A DNA stretch of 64,000 nt from NCBI GenBank assembly GCA_038216175.1, contig JBBQQG010000002.1, positions 6,527 to 70,526 on the forward strand, in the 5' to 3' direction. The translations under genes were made by a program, and so were the position numbers. The DNA comes from JBBQQG01 sp038216175. Its GTDB lineage: Bacteria; Patescibacteriota; Saccharimonadia; Saccharimonadales; OMJO01. The notes beneath the pieces were generated by a model. The model had not been told where the DNA came from. It saw nothing but the letters and a program-made list of their open reading frames with translations, and did no database searches. Positions 1-8,363 of this stretch are shown piece after piece; position 1 is the stretch's first letter; each line of letters starts with the position of its first letter.

Positions 1-615
1 GACGGTTTACCTACGCCAAAAGTTTATATTATAGAAGATCCGGCTCCTAATGCTTTTGCTACTGGTAGAAATCCATCCCAGGCTTCAGTATGTGTTACTA
101 CTGGATTAATGGATATTATGGATGATAAGGAGCTTGAAGGCGTTATAGCTCACGAGCTTGGGCACATTAAGAATTATGATATAAGAGTTTCAATGGTAGC
201 ATTTGCACTGGTTGCAGCTATTAGCATCATCGCCGACATTATGCTTAGAATGACTTGGTTTCGAAGCGACGATAATAACAATAACAACGATAATCAGCTA
301 TTTTTTATACTTGGAATTGTTGCTGCGATTGTAGCCCCACTAATTGCAACTTTAATCCAGCTAGCTGTTTCTAGAAGCCGTGAATATTTAGCTGATGCTA
401 CCGGTGCTCTGACAACACGCTACCCAGAAGGATTGGCAAGCGCACTGCAAAAAATTGAAAATAGAGGCAGCGTACTTCAAAGACAAAATGCTTCAACCTC
501 ACATTTGTTTTTTGCAAATCCGCTTAAAGATCATAGTTTGGCCAGTTTGTTTAGTACTCATCCCCCAATCGAAGACAGAATTAAGCGACTTAGAAATATG
601 GGAACTCACGCTTAG
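1..615 (+). CDS. htpX: HtpX-type membrane zinc metalloprotease, 5' end outside window
   Basis: M48-family membrane protease that degrades damaged membrane proteins. The reading frame is open from base 1, so the N-terminus lies upstream of the window; 204 residues are visible. The zinc motif HELGH sits at about residues 51-55, preceded by the family-typical PNAFATG stretch. Two hydrophobic segments follow (VAFALVAAISIIADIML and FILGIVAAIVAPLIATLI). The downstream SREYLADATGA block carries the third zinc-ligand Glu, and the C-terminus has the usual FSTHPPIEDRIKRL. An internal ATG at 109 is not the true start because the motif block begins earlier. The next gene starts within 12 bases. Confidence 0.93.
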   Translation, partial: DGLPTPKVYIIEDPAPNAFATGRNPSQASVCVTTGLMDIMDDKELEGVIAHELGHIKNYDIRVSMVAFALVAAISIIADIMLRMTWFRSDDNNNNNDNQLFFILGIVAAIVAPLIATLIQLAVSRSREYLADATGALTTRYPEGLASALQKIENRGSVLQRQNASTSHLFFANPLKDHSLASLFSTHPPIEDRIKRLRNMGTHA

Positions 616-626
616 GGTTTTAATTG

Positions 627-1589
627 ATGGCAAATAGAAAAAAATCTGTCAAATTAGAAACCAAGTTAAAAACTAAAGTTAATTCTACCAGGCAGATTAA
701 AGCACCAAAATATAAGTCTTTTAAAGTAAGCAAATCGATTAAACATCATCGTGGAAATTTGCCGTCGGGTGCGAAAATATTTTATCGTAGCGTTAATCAC
801 CTAATAAAAAACAAAAAGCTATTCGGCGGGTTATTAATTATCTATACCGTTTTAACTGTACTGCTAGTTAAAGGATTCGGTGTCACCAATAATCTTCCAC
901 AGCTTAAAACATCATTAGAATCGTTATTTAAAGGATCTACCGCTAATTTAACAACTGGGGTGACACTATTTGGTTTTTTACTTGGATCAGGTGCAGCACC
1001 GAGCGATGTTGCCGGTGCTTACCAGACGATGTTGCTAATTATAATTAGTCTGGCCGTTATCTGGGCTCTTAGACAAACCTACTCAAAGACTAAAATTAGC
1101 CTCCGTGATACTTTTTACAAAGGTATATATCCACTAATACCTTTTTTAATTGTAGTGTTCGTAATTGGTCTTCAACTTATTCCACTGCTACTAGCAAATA
1201 CGCTTTATAGCTTTGTTTTTGGCAACGGACTCGCTGTCACAGCCTTGGAAAAAGTATTGTGGGGGTTACTATTCTTCCTACTGGCAGTACTAAGCCTATA
1301 TATGATTACGTCTTCAATATTCGCAGTCTATATAGTTACGCTGCCTGATCTTACCCCTATGCAGGCACTCAGATCAGCGAGGGAACTTGTTAGGTTTAGA
1401 AGATGGACTATTATGAGAAAACTAATTCTTCTTCCTTTAGCGCTGTTAATTATCGGCGGTATTATTGTTATTCCGACTATCTTACTATTCACGTCAATTG
1501 CTGAATGGGTATATTTTGTTTTGACGCTAATGTCGCTTTTAATTATCCATAGCTATATCTATACGCTTTATCGGGAACTTATATCATGA
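627..1589 (+). CDS. Polytopic membrane protein, unknown function
   Basis: About 320 residues: a Lys-rich cytoplasmic N-terminus of about 60 residues, then roughly six hydrophobic segments. The stretch LPDLTPMQALRSARELVRFR between membrane segments resembles the amphipathic loop of YciC/DUF975-like integral membrane proteins, but this is only a resemblance. A TTG at 624 and an ATG at 627 are both possible starts; ATG is preferred. The stop codon overlaps the ligA start by ATGA, so the two genes are probably co-transcribed. No catalytic motif is visible. Confidence 0.72.
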   Translation: MANRKKSVKLETKLKTKVNSTRQIKAPKYKSFKVSKSIKHHRGNLPSGAKIFYRSVNHLIKNKKLFGGLLIIYTVLTVLLVKGFGVTNNLPQLKTSLESLFKGSTANLTTGVTLFGFLLGSGAAPSDVAGAYQTMLLIIISLAVIWALRQTYSKTKISLRDTFYKGIYPLIPFLIVVFVIGLQLIPLLLANTLYSFVFGNGLAVTALEKVLWGLLFFLLAVLSLYMITSSIFAVYIVTLPDLTPMQALRSARELVRFRRWTIMRKLILLPLALLIIGGIIVIPTILLFTSIAEWVYFVLTLMSLLIIHSYIYTLYRELIS

Positions 1590-3610
1590 CAAAAGAGAAC
1601 TCAACAGCCCGAATGAAACTATTAGTCGATCAGCTTCAAAATCTAGCTTATGAGTATTATGTACTTGATAATCCAACACTAAGCGATGCAGTTTATGACG
1701 GATTAATAAGAGAACTTAAATCTATTGAAGACGCTTATCCTGATTTAATATTGCCAACATCGCCAACTCAGAGAATAATAGGCGAGCCGCTTAGTTCGTT
1801 TAAAAAAGTAGAGCATAGTTCTAGGATGCTAAGTTTGAATGATGTTTTTTCGAAAGAAGATATTGAAGCTTGGGTAGTTAGAATGAATAAACTACTTCCT
1901 TCGACAAATCCAGAATATTTTTGTGACATTAAAATGGATGGCCTTGCCTGCGCTATCGTTTATATAGACGGCAAATTCTCTCAGGCAGTAACTAGAGGCG
2001 ACGGAGTTACCGGAGAAGATGTGACAGCTAACGTAAAAACTATTGCAAATGTACCGCTTGAACTTCGTTCAGTTCCACAAAGCAAGAGGTTTTTAACCGG
2101 AAGAACAGAGATTCGCGGAGAAATAATAATGACCAAAACGGTATTTGAGAATATTAATAAAGACAGATCGGAAAAAAATCTTCCGGTATTTGCAAATCCC
2201 CGAAATCTTGCTGCCGGTACTATACGACAGCTTGATCCGCGTTTAGTAGCTGATCGAAAATTGCAGTTCAGAGCATGGGATTTAATAAGACAAGACTCTG
2301 AAGAATTAACAACTAACGAACTAGCTTATAAAACTATTTTAGATCTTGGAGTGTCTACAAATAACTCGCCCGGAGTATTTACAAAAATTACTGATGTTAT
2401 GAATTATCTCGACGAAGTAGCAGATAAACGAGATAATCTTAAATATAATATCGACGGTGTTGTAATAAAGCTAAATAACAGACAAAATTTTAGAAAGTTA
2501 GGTGTTGTTGGGAAAAATCCAAGAGCTGCAGTGGCATATAAGTTTCAAGCCGAAGAAGCTACAACAATAGTCTCAGATATAGTTATTAGCATTGGTCGGA
2601 CTGGTGCAGCAACACCGGTAGCTGTATTTAATCCAGTTATAGTTGCTGGAACAACTGTTCAGCATGCTAGTTTGCATAATTCCGATGAGATTGAAAAGAA
2701 AGATATTCGAATCGGCGATACAGTAGTAATATATAAAGCCGGCGATATTATACCTCAGGTAAATAAAGTTTTAGAGCAATTCCGACCTAAAATGGCACCT
2801 AAATTCAGCATGGAAAAGGAGCTGGCAAGACAATACCCCGAACTTACATTCGAGCGACCAAACGGCGAGGTAGTCTACCGAGTTAAGGGAGCAACCGGGC
2901 CACTGATTTTAAAAAAGGCAGTAGAACATTATGCTTCTAAGTCGGCACTAGATATAGACACTTTGGGTGAAAAAAATGTATCAGCTCTAGTTGATGCTGG
3001 TTTAGTAAAAGACATTGCAGGTATTTATTTAATTACAAAACAAAGACTGCTAGAGCTAGATAGGTTTGCCGAAATTTCAGCCGATAAATTAATCAAAGCA
3101 ATAGCAGATAAAAAAAATCCCCCACTTTCCAATTTTATCTACGGATTAGGTATTAGGCATGTCGGTTCTCAGACTGCGGTTGATCTGGCTAACAAATTCA
3201 GGCGGTTGGATAGTCTCGGCACAGCTACCTACCAGCAGTTAAAGGAAGTCGAGGGTATTGGTGAAATCGTTGCCGAATCTATTCTTGGATGGTTTGCTGA
3301 CGATGATAATGAGAGACTACTTTCAAAATTTCGCTCAATTAACGTTTGGCCAAAAGACGTAAAAGCAATTGGTGGTCCACTTGTTGGTCTTAAATTTGTA
3401 ATTACTGGAACTCTAAATTCGCTGGGAAGAGACGAAGCTGGAGAATTAATACGATCTAAAGGCGGTACATTTCAATCGAGCATTGGTACTGAAACTGATT
3501 TCTTGGTAGTTGGAGAAAATGTAGGCGCCGGTAAACTTAAAAAAGCAACTAAGCTCGGCACAAAACAGATAAGTGAAGACGATCTATTAAAACTTCTAGA
3601 AAAATCGTAG
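1586..3610 (+). CDS. ligA: NAD-dependent DNA ligase
   Basis: Seals nicks in replication and repair using NAD+. At 674 residues it has the normal family length. The adenylation lysine is K116 in the CDIKMDGLA motif, preceded by the Ia NMN-binding region (YYVLDNPTLSDAVYD). The OB fold includes SIGRTGAATPVA. Helix-hairpin-helix repeats (GIRHVGSQTA, VEGIGEIVAESI) and a C-terminal BRCT domain (about 595-674, GLKFVITGTL) follow. The four cysteines of the zinc finger that normally precedes the DIDTLGEK segment are all absent. In their place is a Cys-free stretch, roughly residues 405-450. The ATG overlaps the preceding stop. Confidence 0.96.
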   Translation: MTKENSTARMKLLVDQLQNLAYEYYVLDNPTLSDAVYDGLIRELKSIEDAYPDLILPTSPTQRIIGEPLSSFKKVEHSSRMLSLNDVFSKEDIEAWVVRMNKLLPSTNPEYFCDIKMDGLACAIVYIDGKFSQAVTRGDGVTGEDVTANVKTIANVPLELRSVPQSKRFLTGRTEIRGEIIMTKTVFENINKDRSEKNLPVFANPRNLAAGTIRQLDPRLVADRKLQFRAWDLIRQDSEELTTNELAYKTILDLGVSTNNSPGVFTKITDVMNYLDEVADKRDNLKYNIDGVVIKLNNRQNFRKLGVVGKNPRAAVAYKFQAEEATTIVSDIVISIGRTGAATPVAVFNPVIVAGTTVQHASLHNSDEIEKKDIRIGDTVVIYKAGDIIPQVNKVLEQFRPKMAPKFSMEKELARQYPELTFERPNGEVVYRVKGATGPLILKKAVEHYASKSALDIDTLGEKNVSALVDAGLVKDIAGIYLITKQRLLELDRFAEISADKLIKAIADKKNPPLSNFIYGLGIRHVGSQTAVDLANKFRRLDSLGTATYQQLKEVEGIGEIVAESILGWFADDDNERLLSKFRSINVWPKDVKAIGGPLVGLKFVITGTLNSLGRDEAGELIRSKGGTFQSSIGTETDFLVVGENVGAGKLKKATKLGTKQISEDDLLKLLEKS

Positions 3611-3621
3611 ATACTTAGCTA

Positions 3622-3652
3622 TTGACGAGTTGTCAAAAAGCATTAGTATAAT
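3622..3652 (+). promoter_or_regulatory. Promoter of the 3660 small RNA
   Basis: TTGACG at 3622-3627 and a perfect TATAAT at 3647-3652, with a long 19-base spacer. An alternative pair is TTGTCA at 3630 with TAGTAT at 3652. Either would start transcription within a few bases of 3660, where the predicted closing helix of the small RNA begins. Confidence 0.6.
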
Positions 3653-3659
3653 AGTATAT

Positions 3660-3764
3660 CGTGCGTTTCGCGGCGCTTGTAACAAAAAACAAAACCAAAA
3701 TTACCCGTCGCGGGTGGGCACGCACGAATTTAAAATGAACACCGATTGTGATGTTCATTTTTTT
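3660..3764 (+). ncRNA. Candidate structured small RNA, about 105 nt, no family recognised
   Basis: The stretch lies between ligA and the HTH gene and reads like an independent transcription unit. A promoter ends just upstream and an intrinsic terminator closes it. A perfect outer helix pairs GTGCGT (3661-3666) with ACGCAC (3720-3725). Inside it, ACCCG (3703-3707) and CGGGT (3711-3715) form a GC-rich hairpin; CGCG at 3669-3672 can instead pair with 3709-3712. The middle is an A/C-rich unpaired linker. It could be a trans-acting RNA or a leader and attenuator for the HTH gene that starts about 25 bases later. Only sequence and pairing support this call. Confidence 0.5.
3733..3764 (+). terminator. 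Intrinsic terminator of the 3660 RNA
   Basis: AAATGAACA (3733-3741) pairs with TGTTCATTT (3752-3760) around a 10-base loop, running directly into seven T residues (3758-3764). Confidence 0.75.
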
Positions 3765-3789
3765 ATTAGTCTGATAGTTGGTGGATCTG

Positions 3790-4185
3790 ATGAATCGGTA
3801 TTCCAACCCATGCATCGCATCCATTCTAGAACGTGTTATCGCTGGTCAGAAGGCTGAGCGACCTTCCGGTCGAACCTTCCGATCGGTCCGGCAGAGTCAG
3901 CACCGTTTAGCACCAGATGAGGTATTTGACCTAGTTCGAGCTTACGAAGATGGAACCACCATCAAGCAGCTGACGGTGAAATTCCAGATCTCCCGGTCGA
4001 CAGTCATGGCCCACTTGAAACGCGAAGGCGTCAAGACTCGCTACAACCTCATGGCAGGCAAGCTCGAGGAGGCTAAGAAGCTCCGAGCTGAAGGCTGGTC
4101 ATATGCCAGGCTTGGTAAGCACTTTGGGTTTACAGCCCAGACAGTCAGACGCACTTTTTTATCAAACGGTAATACGCAGCAGTAA
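3790..4185 (+). CDS. Protein with two helix-turn-helix motifs, recombinase/Hin-like
   Basis: About 131 residues with two HTH-like segments: TIKQLTVKFQISRSTVMAHL in the middle and SYARLGKHFGFTAQTVRRTF near the end. This arrangement resembles the DNA-binding C-terminus of serine recombinases, but no catalytic domain is present. TTG 3778, GTG 3781 and ATG 3790 are possible starts; ATG is chosen because a GGTGGA precedes it at a suitable distance. The coding sequence is visibly richer in G and C than ligA and the downstream genes, which suggests transfer. Its 3' end overlaps the convergent gene that ends at 4162. Role unknown; probably a DNA-binding regulator or a mobile-element remnant. Confidence 0.65.
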   Translation: MNRYSNPCIASILERVIAGQKAERPSGRTFRSVRQSQHRLAPDEVFDLVRAYEDGTTIKQLTVKFQISRSTVMAHLKREGVKTRYNLMAGKLEEAKKLRAEGWSYARLGKHFGFTAQTVRRTFLSNGNTQQ

Positions 4186-4731
4186 ACTAGCACCAACTCC
4201 AAGAAGTCCTATCAATAAGAAGGCGGAGGCGTACAAATGACTCATTCTTCCGAGCCATCGCATTGAGGTAATACGTGGGCCACCCTGTTCATTGTAAACA
4301 GTTAGTCGAGTCACACTATCTTGGCTCCGATTAGTAGCTTGAACATTACTCTGCGCAGCGACGGCTCCTGCATAATAATTTTCTATTAAATTTACTGTAT
4401 TGCTTGTGTAGTTAAGGACTTGGATTCTGCCTAGAATATTGATCACCGTGCTTAACAACAGAAATGTTAATGAAATAAAGAAAAGCACCGGGGTACGTAC
4501 TAGATGCGGTGCGACAGTGTAAAGTGTCATTGCACCAATCAATAAGGTTATCGATATAGTAAGCACGTCCCTTAAGAGGCTAGAACGCTGAGTTGAGTCT
4601 GTATTGACAAGGCGAGTCTGAGCGTCTCTCCGATCACTTTCTAACGACTTTAACTGGCCGAGAAGACTCCTTAGCTCAGCTGTCGAGTCACTTGTGCTGA
4701 CTGTTTTTTGTACTTGTCCCTCTCCGTTCAT
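4162..4731 (-). CDS. Membrane protein with N-terminal coiled coil, unknown function
   Basis: 189 residues. An N-terminal charged helix (about residues 17-50, LRSLLGQLKSLESDRRDAQ) looks like a coiled coil. It is followed by two close hydrophobic segments (about 55-95) and a third at the C-terminus (LYASAFLLIGLLGVGASLLL). This topology resembles small SLATT-like membrane proteins, but no diagnostic motif supports that. The gene converges on and overlaps the HTH gene by 24 bases. The 4732-4896 stretch beyond its start shows nothing that I can support. Confidence 0.6.
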   Translation of the reverse strand: MNGEGQVQKTVSTSDSTAELRSLLGQLKSLESDRRDAQTRLVNTDSTQRSSLLRDVLTISITLLIGAMTLYTVAPHLVRTPVLFFISLTFLLLSTVINILGRIQVLNYTSNTVNLIENYYAGAVAAQSNVQATNRSQDSVTRLTVYNEQGGPRITSMRWLGRMSHLYASAFLLIGLLGVGASLLLRITV

Positions 4732-4896
4732 TCTGTATCTAGTTAACTATCTAATACACCAACTTGCAAGCAAGAGCTTTTTGGGTTTTAGTAACTACCG
4801 GCGAAGCCTATCTTGTATCTGTAAATGTGGTATTTCTAGTACCAGTTGCACGGTTACCTGGGGGATTTATAGAAACGCATTACAGGGACAGTGTTG

Positions 4897-4930
4897 TGAA
4901 AAAGAAATCCGGCCTTTTGAAGTTCCGGAT
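4897..4930 (-). terminator. Terminator of tRNA-Ala
   Basis: Read on the minus strand, ATCCGG and CCGGAT (plus-strand 4925-4930 and 4907-4912) form a six-base-pair stem followed by TTCTTTTT, about 50 bases downstream of the tRNA 3' end. Confidence 0.6.
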
Positions 4931-4978
4931 CATTCGTGGGTGCTTTACCTCTGTACCATTTGCCCGAAATGCGTAGAT

Positions 4979-5055
4979 TGGTGGAGATACGGGGACTCAA
5001 ACCCCGGACCTCTTGCCTGCCAGGCAAGCGCTCTAATCAACTGAGCTATATCCCC
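4979..5055 (-). tRNA. tRNA-Ala (anticodon GGC)
   Basis: The minus strand folds as a complete cloverleaf of 77 bases including an encoded CCA. The acceptor GGGGATA pairs with TATCTCC (one G-U). A D arm with AGCTCAGTTGATTAGAGC, an anticodon stem CTTGC/GCAAG with loop CTGGCAG (anticodon GGC), and a T arm CCGGGGTTTGAGTCCCCG are all present. A hairpin terminator follows. Confidence 0.95.
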
Positions 5056-5165
5056 AAATTGTTTACAGGATTGTATTATATAGATGAATTTCAATTATTA
5101 ATATCGTGCAACTTTATAAAATAAGTTGTCTTTATTACTAAATGTGTTAATTTCATCATCGTAAC

Positions 5166-5174
5166 TGATACAAT
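5166..5174 (+). promoter_or_regulatory. Extended -10 promoter, leaderless start at 5181
   Basis: TGA followed by TACAAT, ending six bases before the ATG at 5181. No Shine-Dalgarno sequence lies between them, so the transcript probably begins at or next to the start codon. Confidence 0.5.
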
Positions 5175-5180
5175 AGAGTA

Positions 5181-6104
5181 ATGGCGAAATCGACTAGTGT
5201 TACAAAGGTTGGAACATTTTATTACAATCAGTTAATCGTTAAAGTCTTCGTAGTTTTGGCAGTCTTATTATTTTTAGTCGGCGGCTGGGGCTGGTGGCAC
5301 TTCGTACACAGCAGCTCTAAGCGAGTATTTTTAGGTGCTATTGATAATGCTTTTCAAACTAGCTCATTTAGCAGACAGACAATTCAAGGTGCAACCGGAC
5401 AATCGTTAAATCAAAAAGTCTACGTCACTACAAAAGTGACGCCTCAAGCTGCCGGTACCAATGAAATTATTCAAACCGGAACTGGTGCTTTTCATGTACT
5501 TACAAATGTTATTGGTACCCCTTCATCAGATTATGTGAGATATAATTTTGTAACAACTGATCAAAAAAATGCCCAGGGCAAGCCCCAAGATTTTAGCTCT
5601 ATTATAGGTTTATGGGGCAAAAATGATGGCGGCAAGGACTCGACTAGTGGCCAATTATATAATCAATCAGTTCTTGGCGTATTGCCATTTGCGAACCTTC
5701 CTTTAAAACAGAGAAAAGATATTGTTAGTTATATAGTTAAAAATAACGTTTATAAAACAGATTATTCTAAAGTTAAAAAATCTATTGTCGGCGGTAGACC
5801 GACATACAGCTATAACGTAGTTGTTAATGCCGAGTCGTATATCAGTTTACTTAAAAAATTCGGTGCCGACGTTGGTCTTACACAACTTGCACAAACTAAT
5901 GCATCAGATTATAAGAGTACTGCTCCGCTTAATTTTCAATTTGTCGTTGATGCCTGGACTCAGCAGATTAAGAAAATTCAATATACAACAAATGTTAGAG
6001 AAGAAGTATATGGCAGCTTTGGTATAAATTCTAGAATTACAAAACTACCTGTAAATGCTATTTCTATTCAAGAATTGCAACAAAAAGTCCAAGCAATCGA
6101 GTAG
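5181..6104 (+). CDS. Membrane-anchored extracytoplasmic protein, unknown function
   Basis: 307 residues with one N-terminal transmembrane helix (about residues 20-44, VFVVLAVLLFLVGGWGWWHF) and a long soluble domain rich in Ser, Thr, Gln and Asn, predicted to lie outside the cell. No catalytic motif or cysteine pair is seen. The family is not recognised. The extended -10 box immediately upstream supports the ATG chosen. Confidence 0.7.
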   Translation: MAKSTSVTKVGTFYYNQLIVKVFVVLAVLLFLVGGWGWWHFVHSSSKRVFLGAIDNAFQTSSFSRQTIQGATGQSLNQKVYVTTKVTPQAAGTNEIIQTGTGAFHVLTNVIGTPSSDYVRYNFVTTDQKNAQGKPQDFSSIIGLWGKNDGGKDSTSGQLYNQSVLGVLPFANLPLKQRKDIVSYIVKNNVYKTDYSKVKKSIVGGRPTYSYNVVVNAESYISLLKKFGADVGLTQLAQTNASDYKSTAPLNFQFVVDAWTQQIKKIQYTTNVREEVYGSFGINSRITKLPVNAISIQELQQKVQAIE

Positions 6105-6139
6105 GTAAGCATAACAACCTCGGCTATACTTTTATTAAC

Positions 6140-6895
6140 ATGAATATTGTAGTCGATGATCTAATGACTAACTATGAAATGCTGGGCAGCGGTGAAGTAG
6201 TATTATTTTTACATGGATGGGGTGATAATCTACAAACCTTCAATAGTCTCAGAAATAACTTGGCCAAAAAATATAAAACTATCGCACTGGATTTACCGGG
6301 GTTTGGTAAAACTGAGGCACCAAAAGAAGTTTGGGGTTTATCTGATTATGCAAAATTTCTGAGCTCATTTTTAGTTAAATTAGATATAGGTAAAGTAAAA
6401 GTATTAATTGGACATTCCAATGGCGGCGCAGTAGCGATAAAAAGCGTGGCAGACAATATTCTTGATGCCGAAAAACTAGTTCTGCTATCATCAGCCGGAA
6501 TTAGAGATCAGCAAAAAGGCAAAAGGTTATTTTTGAAAGTGATTGCCAAGACTGGCAAAGTTGCAACTTTCTGGCTGCCGCTCTCTTCCAAACAAAAACT
6601 TCAAAAAAAATTATATGGAACAGTCGGATCAGATATGTTGCTTGTGCCAAATTTAAAAGAAACTTTTAAAAAAACTGCGTCAGAAGACGTACAATCTAGC
6701 GCTAGAGAAATTACGCAACCTACACTTTTAATTTACGGCGATAATGATAAGGCGACACCACCGATTTACGGCCGGATCTACCATGAACTAATAGCTAATT
6801 CTGAATTAGAAATAATCGGTAGCGCAGATCACTTTGTTCATACAATCAGGCCTGAAATAGTCTTAAAATTGATGCAGGATTTTATAAATGATTAA
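6140..6895 (+). CDS. Alpha/beta-fold hydrolase
   Basis: 251 residues with the alpha/beta hydrolase layout: oxyanion-region motif FLHGWGDNLQTF, nucleophile elbow GHSNGG (Ser about residue 94), a late Asp in LLIYGDNDKATP and a catalytic His in SADHFVH. These form a complete Ser-Asp-His triad. The substrate cannot be read from sequence; the family includes esterases and lipases. A TATACT box lies nine bases before the ATG. The gene overlaps the next one by eight bases, so it is likely transcribed with the cell-wall ligase genes. Confidence 0.88.
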   Translation: MNIVVDDLMTNYEMLGSGEVVLFLHGWGDNLQTFNSLRNNLAKKYKTIALDLPGFGKTEAPKEVWGLSDYAKFLSSFLVKLDIGKVKVLIGHSNGGAVAIKSVADNILDAEKLVLLSSAGIRDQQKGKRLFLKVIAKTGKVATFWLPLSSKQKLQKKLYGTVGSDMLLVPNLKETFKKTASEDVQSSAREITQPTLLIYGDNDKATPPIYGRIYHELIANSELEIIGSADHFVHTIRPEIVLKLMQDFIND

Positions 6896-8327
6896 TTGGC
6901 TGTTATCGCTTTATTCGCCGAACTATCCTAGTGCCGTAGTTTATATGCTTCAGGGCACTGAGTATCAGATAAAGCCATACTTTCGCTGGTATTTAAGAAC
7001 TACTGACTTTAAAAAAGTTATGATTCGCAGAAAACTAGATAATACAAGATCAGCTAATCTTTTACTTTTAGCTATGAAATTTGGCATTGTATTGCAGCTA
7101 ATTGTAAGTTTATTTTTTCTTGGGATGGGACTTACTTCTAAAAGTACAGGGATAAGTCTAATTAGCGGGGCGAGTATTATATTATACCCGTTTATTTGGG
7201 CTGCTTTAATAACATTGCCATTACTGCTAGGTAATTTATTGATCGCGAAACCTAAAGCCAAAAAACTGGTCGCGTTGTCAAAAGATATTTTTGCAAGTCA
7301 TAATGCCAAGACTATCGCTGTTCTCGGTAGCTACGGCAAGACAAGCATGAAAGAAATGCTGTTAACCGTACTTTCTTGCGGGTTAAAAGTTGAGGCAACT
7401 CCGGCTAATAAAAATGTTCCAATATCACACGCTCATTTTGCAAAGCAACTGTCGGGTGACGAAGACATACTTATAATAGAATATGGAGAAGGGAAGCCTG
7501 GGGACATTATAAGATTCGCACAAGTTACAAGTCCCGATATAGCGATAATAACAGGACTAGCACCTGTTCATTTGGACCATTATTTGACAATACAGGCAGC
7601 CGGCGATGACTTGATAAGTATTCAAAACTTTGTCAGCGACAATAATATTTACGCCAACGCAGAATCAGTAGCTTTATCGCCGTACATTAAAAAAAGCTTC
7701 AACACATATGATAGTCACAATGTTCTAGGCTGGCATATAAGCAATGTTAAGATCGATTTTAGCGGTACCCATTTTCTGATAGCTAAAGATAAATTGAGTA
7801 TTAAAGTTGACACCAAACTGCTAGGTAGACATCAGGTTGGCCCTCTTTCGCTGGTTATAGCACTAGCAAGCAAGTTAGGACTTTCGCCAGATCAAATTAA
7901 ACTTGGTATTAGTAAAATAGTCCCAGTTGAACATCGGATGCAGCCTAGAAATCTTGCCGGTGCTTGGATAATAGATGATGCCTATAACGGGAACATAGAA
8001 GGCATGAAGGCTGGACTAAATTTATTATCTGATCTACCGGCAAAAAAAAGAATCTACGTCACACCCGGCTTAGTCGATCAAGGTAGCGAAACTAAGACTG
8101 TACATAAAGAGCTTGGTAGGGCAATCGCTCAGGCTAATCCTGACCAAGTAATACTTATGGATAATTCAGTAACATCTTTTATAAAAGAGGGAATGTCATC
8201 TGGCGACTATATGGGAGTTGTTAAAATCGAGAATGATCCGCTGAAGTTTTATACTAATTTAGAACACTTTATAGCAAACGGAGATGTAGTCATGTTACAA
8301 AACGATTGGACAGATAATTACAATTAA
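6888..8327 (+). CDS. Membrane-anchored MurF-like Mur ligase
   Basis: Probably joins D-Ala-D-Ala to the UDP-MurNAc peptide in peptidoglycan synthesis. The ATP loop GSYGKTSMKE lies near residue 146. The central-domain features IIEYGEG, the metal and substrate region HLDHY, and the C-terminal DDAYNGN match MurF. Unlike standard MurF, the N-terminal UDP-binding domain is replaced by about 120 residues with two hydrophobic segments (LLLAMKFGIVLQLIVSLFFL and IILYPFIWAALITLPLLLG). The enzyme is therefore likely tethered to the membrane. Directly followed by ddl, which supplies the dipeptide. MurF is the best call, but a different Mur-type amide ligase cannot be excluded. Confidence 0.8.
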   Translation: MINWLLSLYSPNYPSAVVYMLQGTEYQIKPYFRWYLRTTDFKKVMIRRKLDNTRSANLLLLAMKFGIVLQLIVSLFFLGMGLTSKSTGISLISGASIILYPFIWAALITLPLLLGNLLIAKPKAKKLVALSKDIFASHNAKTIAVLGSYGKTSMKEMLLTVLSCGLKVEATPANKNVPISHAHFAKQLSGDEDILIIEYGEGKPGDIIRFAQVTSPDIAIITGLAPVHLDHYLTIQAAGDDLISIQNFVSDNNIYANAESVALSPYIKKSFNTYDSHNVLGWHISNVKIDFSGTHFLIAKDKLSIKVDTKLLGRHQVGPLSLVIALASKLGLSPDQIKLGISKIVPVEHRMQPRNLAGAWIIDDAYNGNIEGMKAGLNLLSDLPAKKRIYVTPGLVDQGSETKTVHKELGRAIAQANPDQVILMDNSVTSFIKEGMSSGDYMGVVKIENDPLKFYTNLEHFIANGDVVMLQNDWTDNYN

Positions 8328-8348
8328 TCGTAAACAATTGTAATTTAG

Positions 8349-8357
8349 TGATATAAT
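8349..8357 (+). promoter_or_regulatory. Extended -10 promoter of ddl
   Basis: TGA plus TATAAT ending six bases before the ddl ATG, with no ribosome binding site between: a likely leaderless start. Confidence 0.5.
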
Positions 8358-8363
8358 TGATTT

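Noticed and set aside
3630..3857. Short open frames on both strands over the 3611-3860 spacer
   Set aside because: They run through the predicted promoter, RNA hairpins and terminator, have no ribosome site and show no protein-like composition.
4694..5124. Several short plus-strand frames over 4694-5124
   Set aside because: They cover the minus-strand tRNA-Ala and its terminator; the translated tRNA part explains their apparent coding length.
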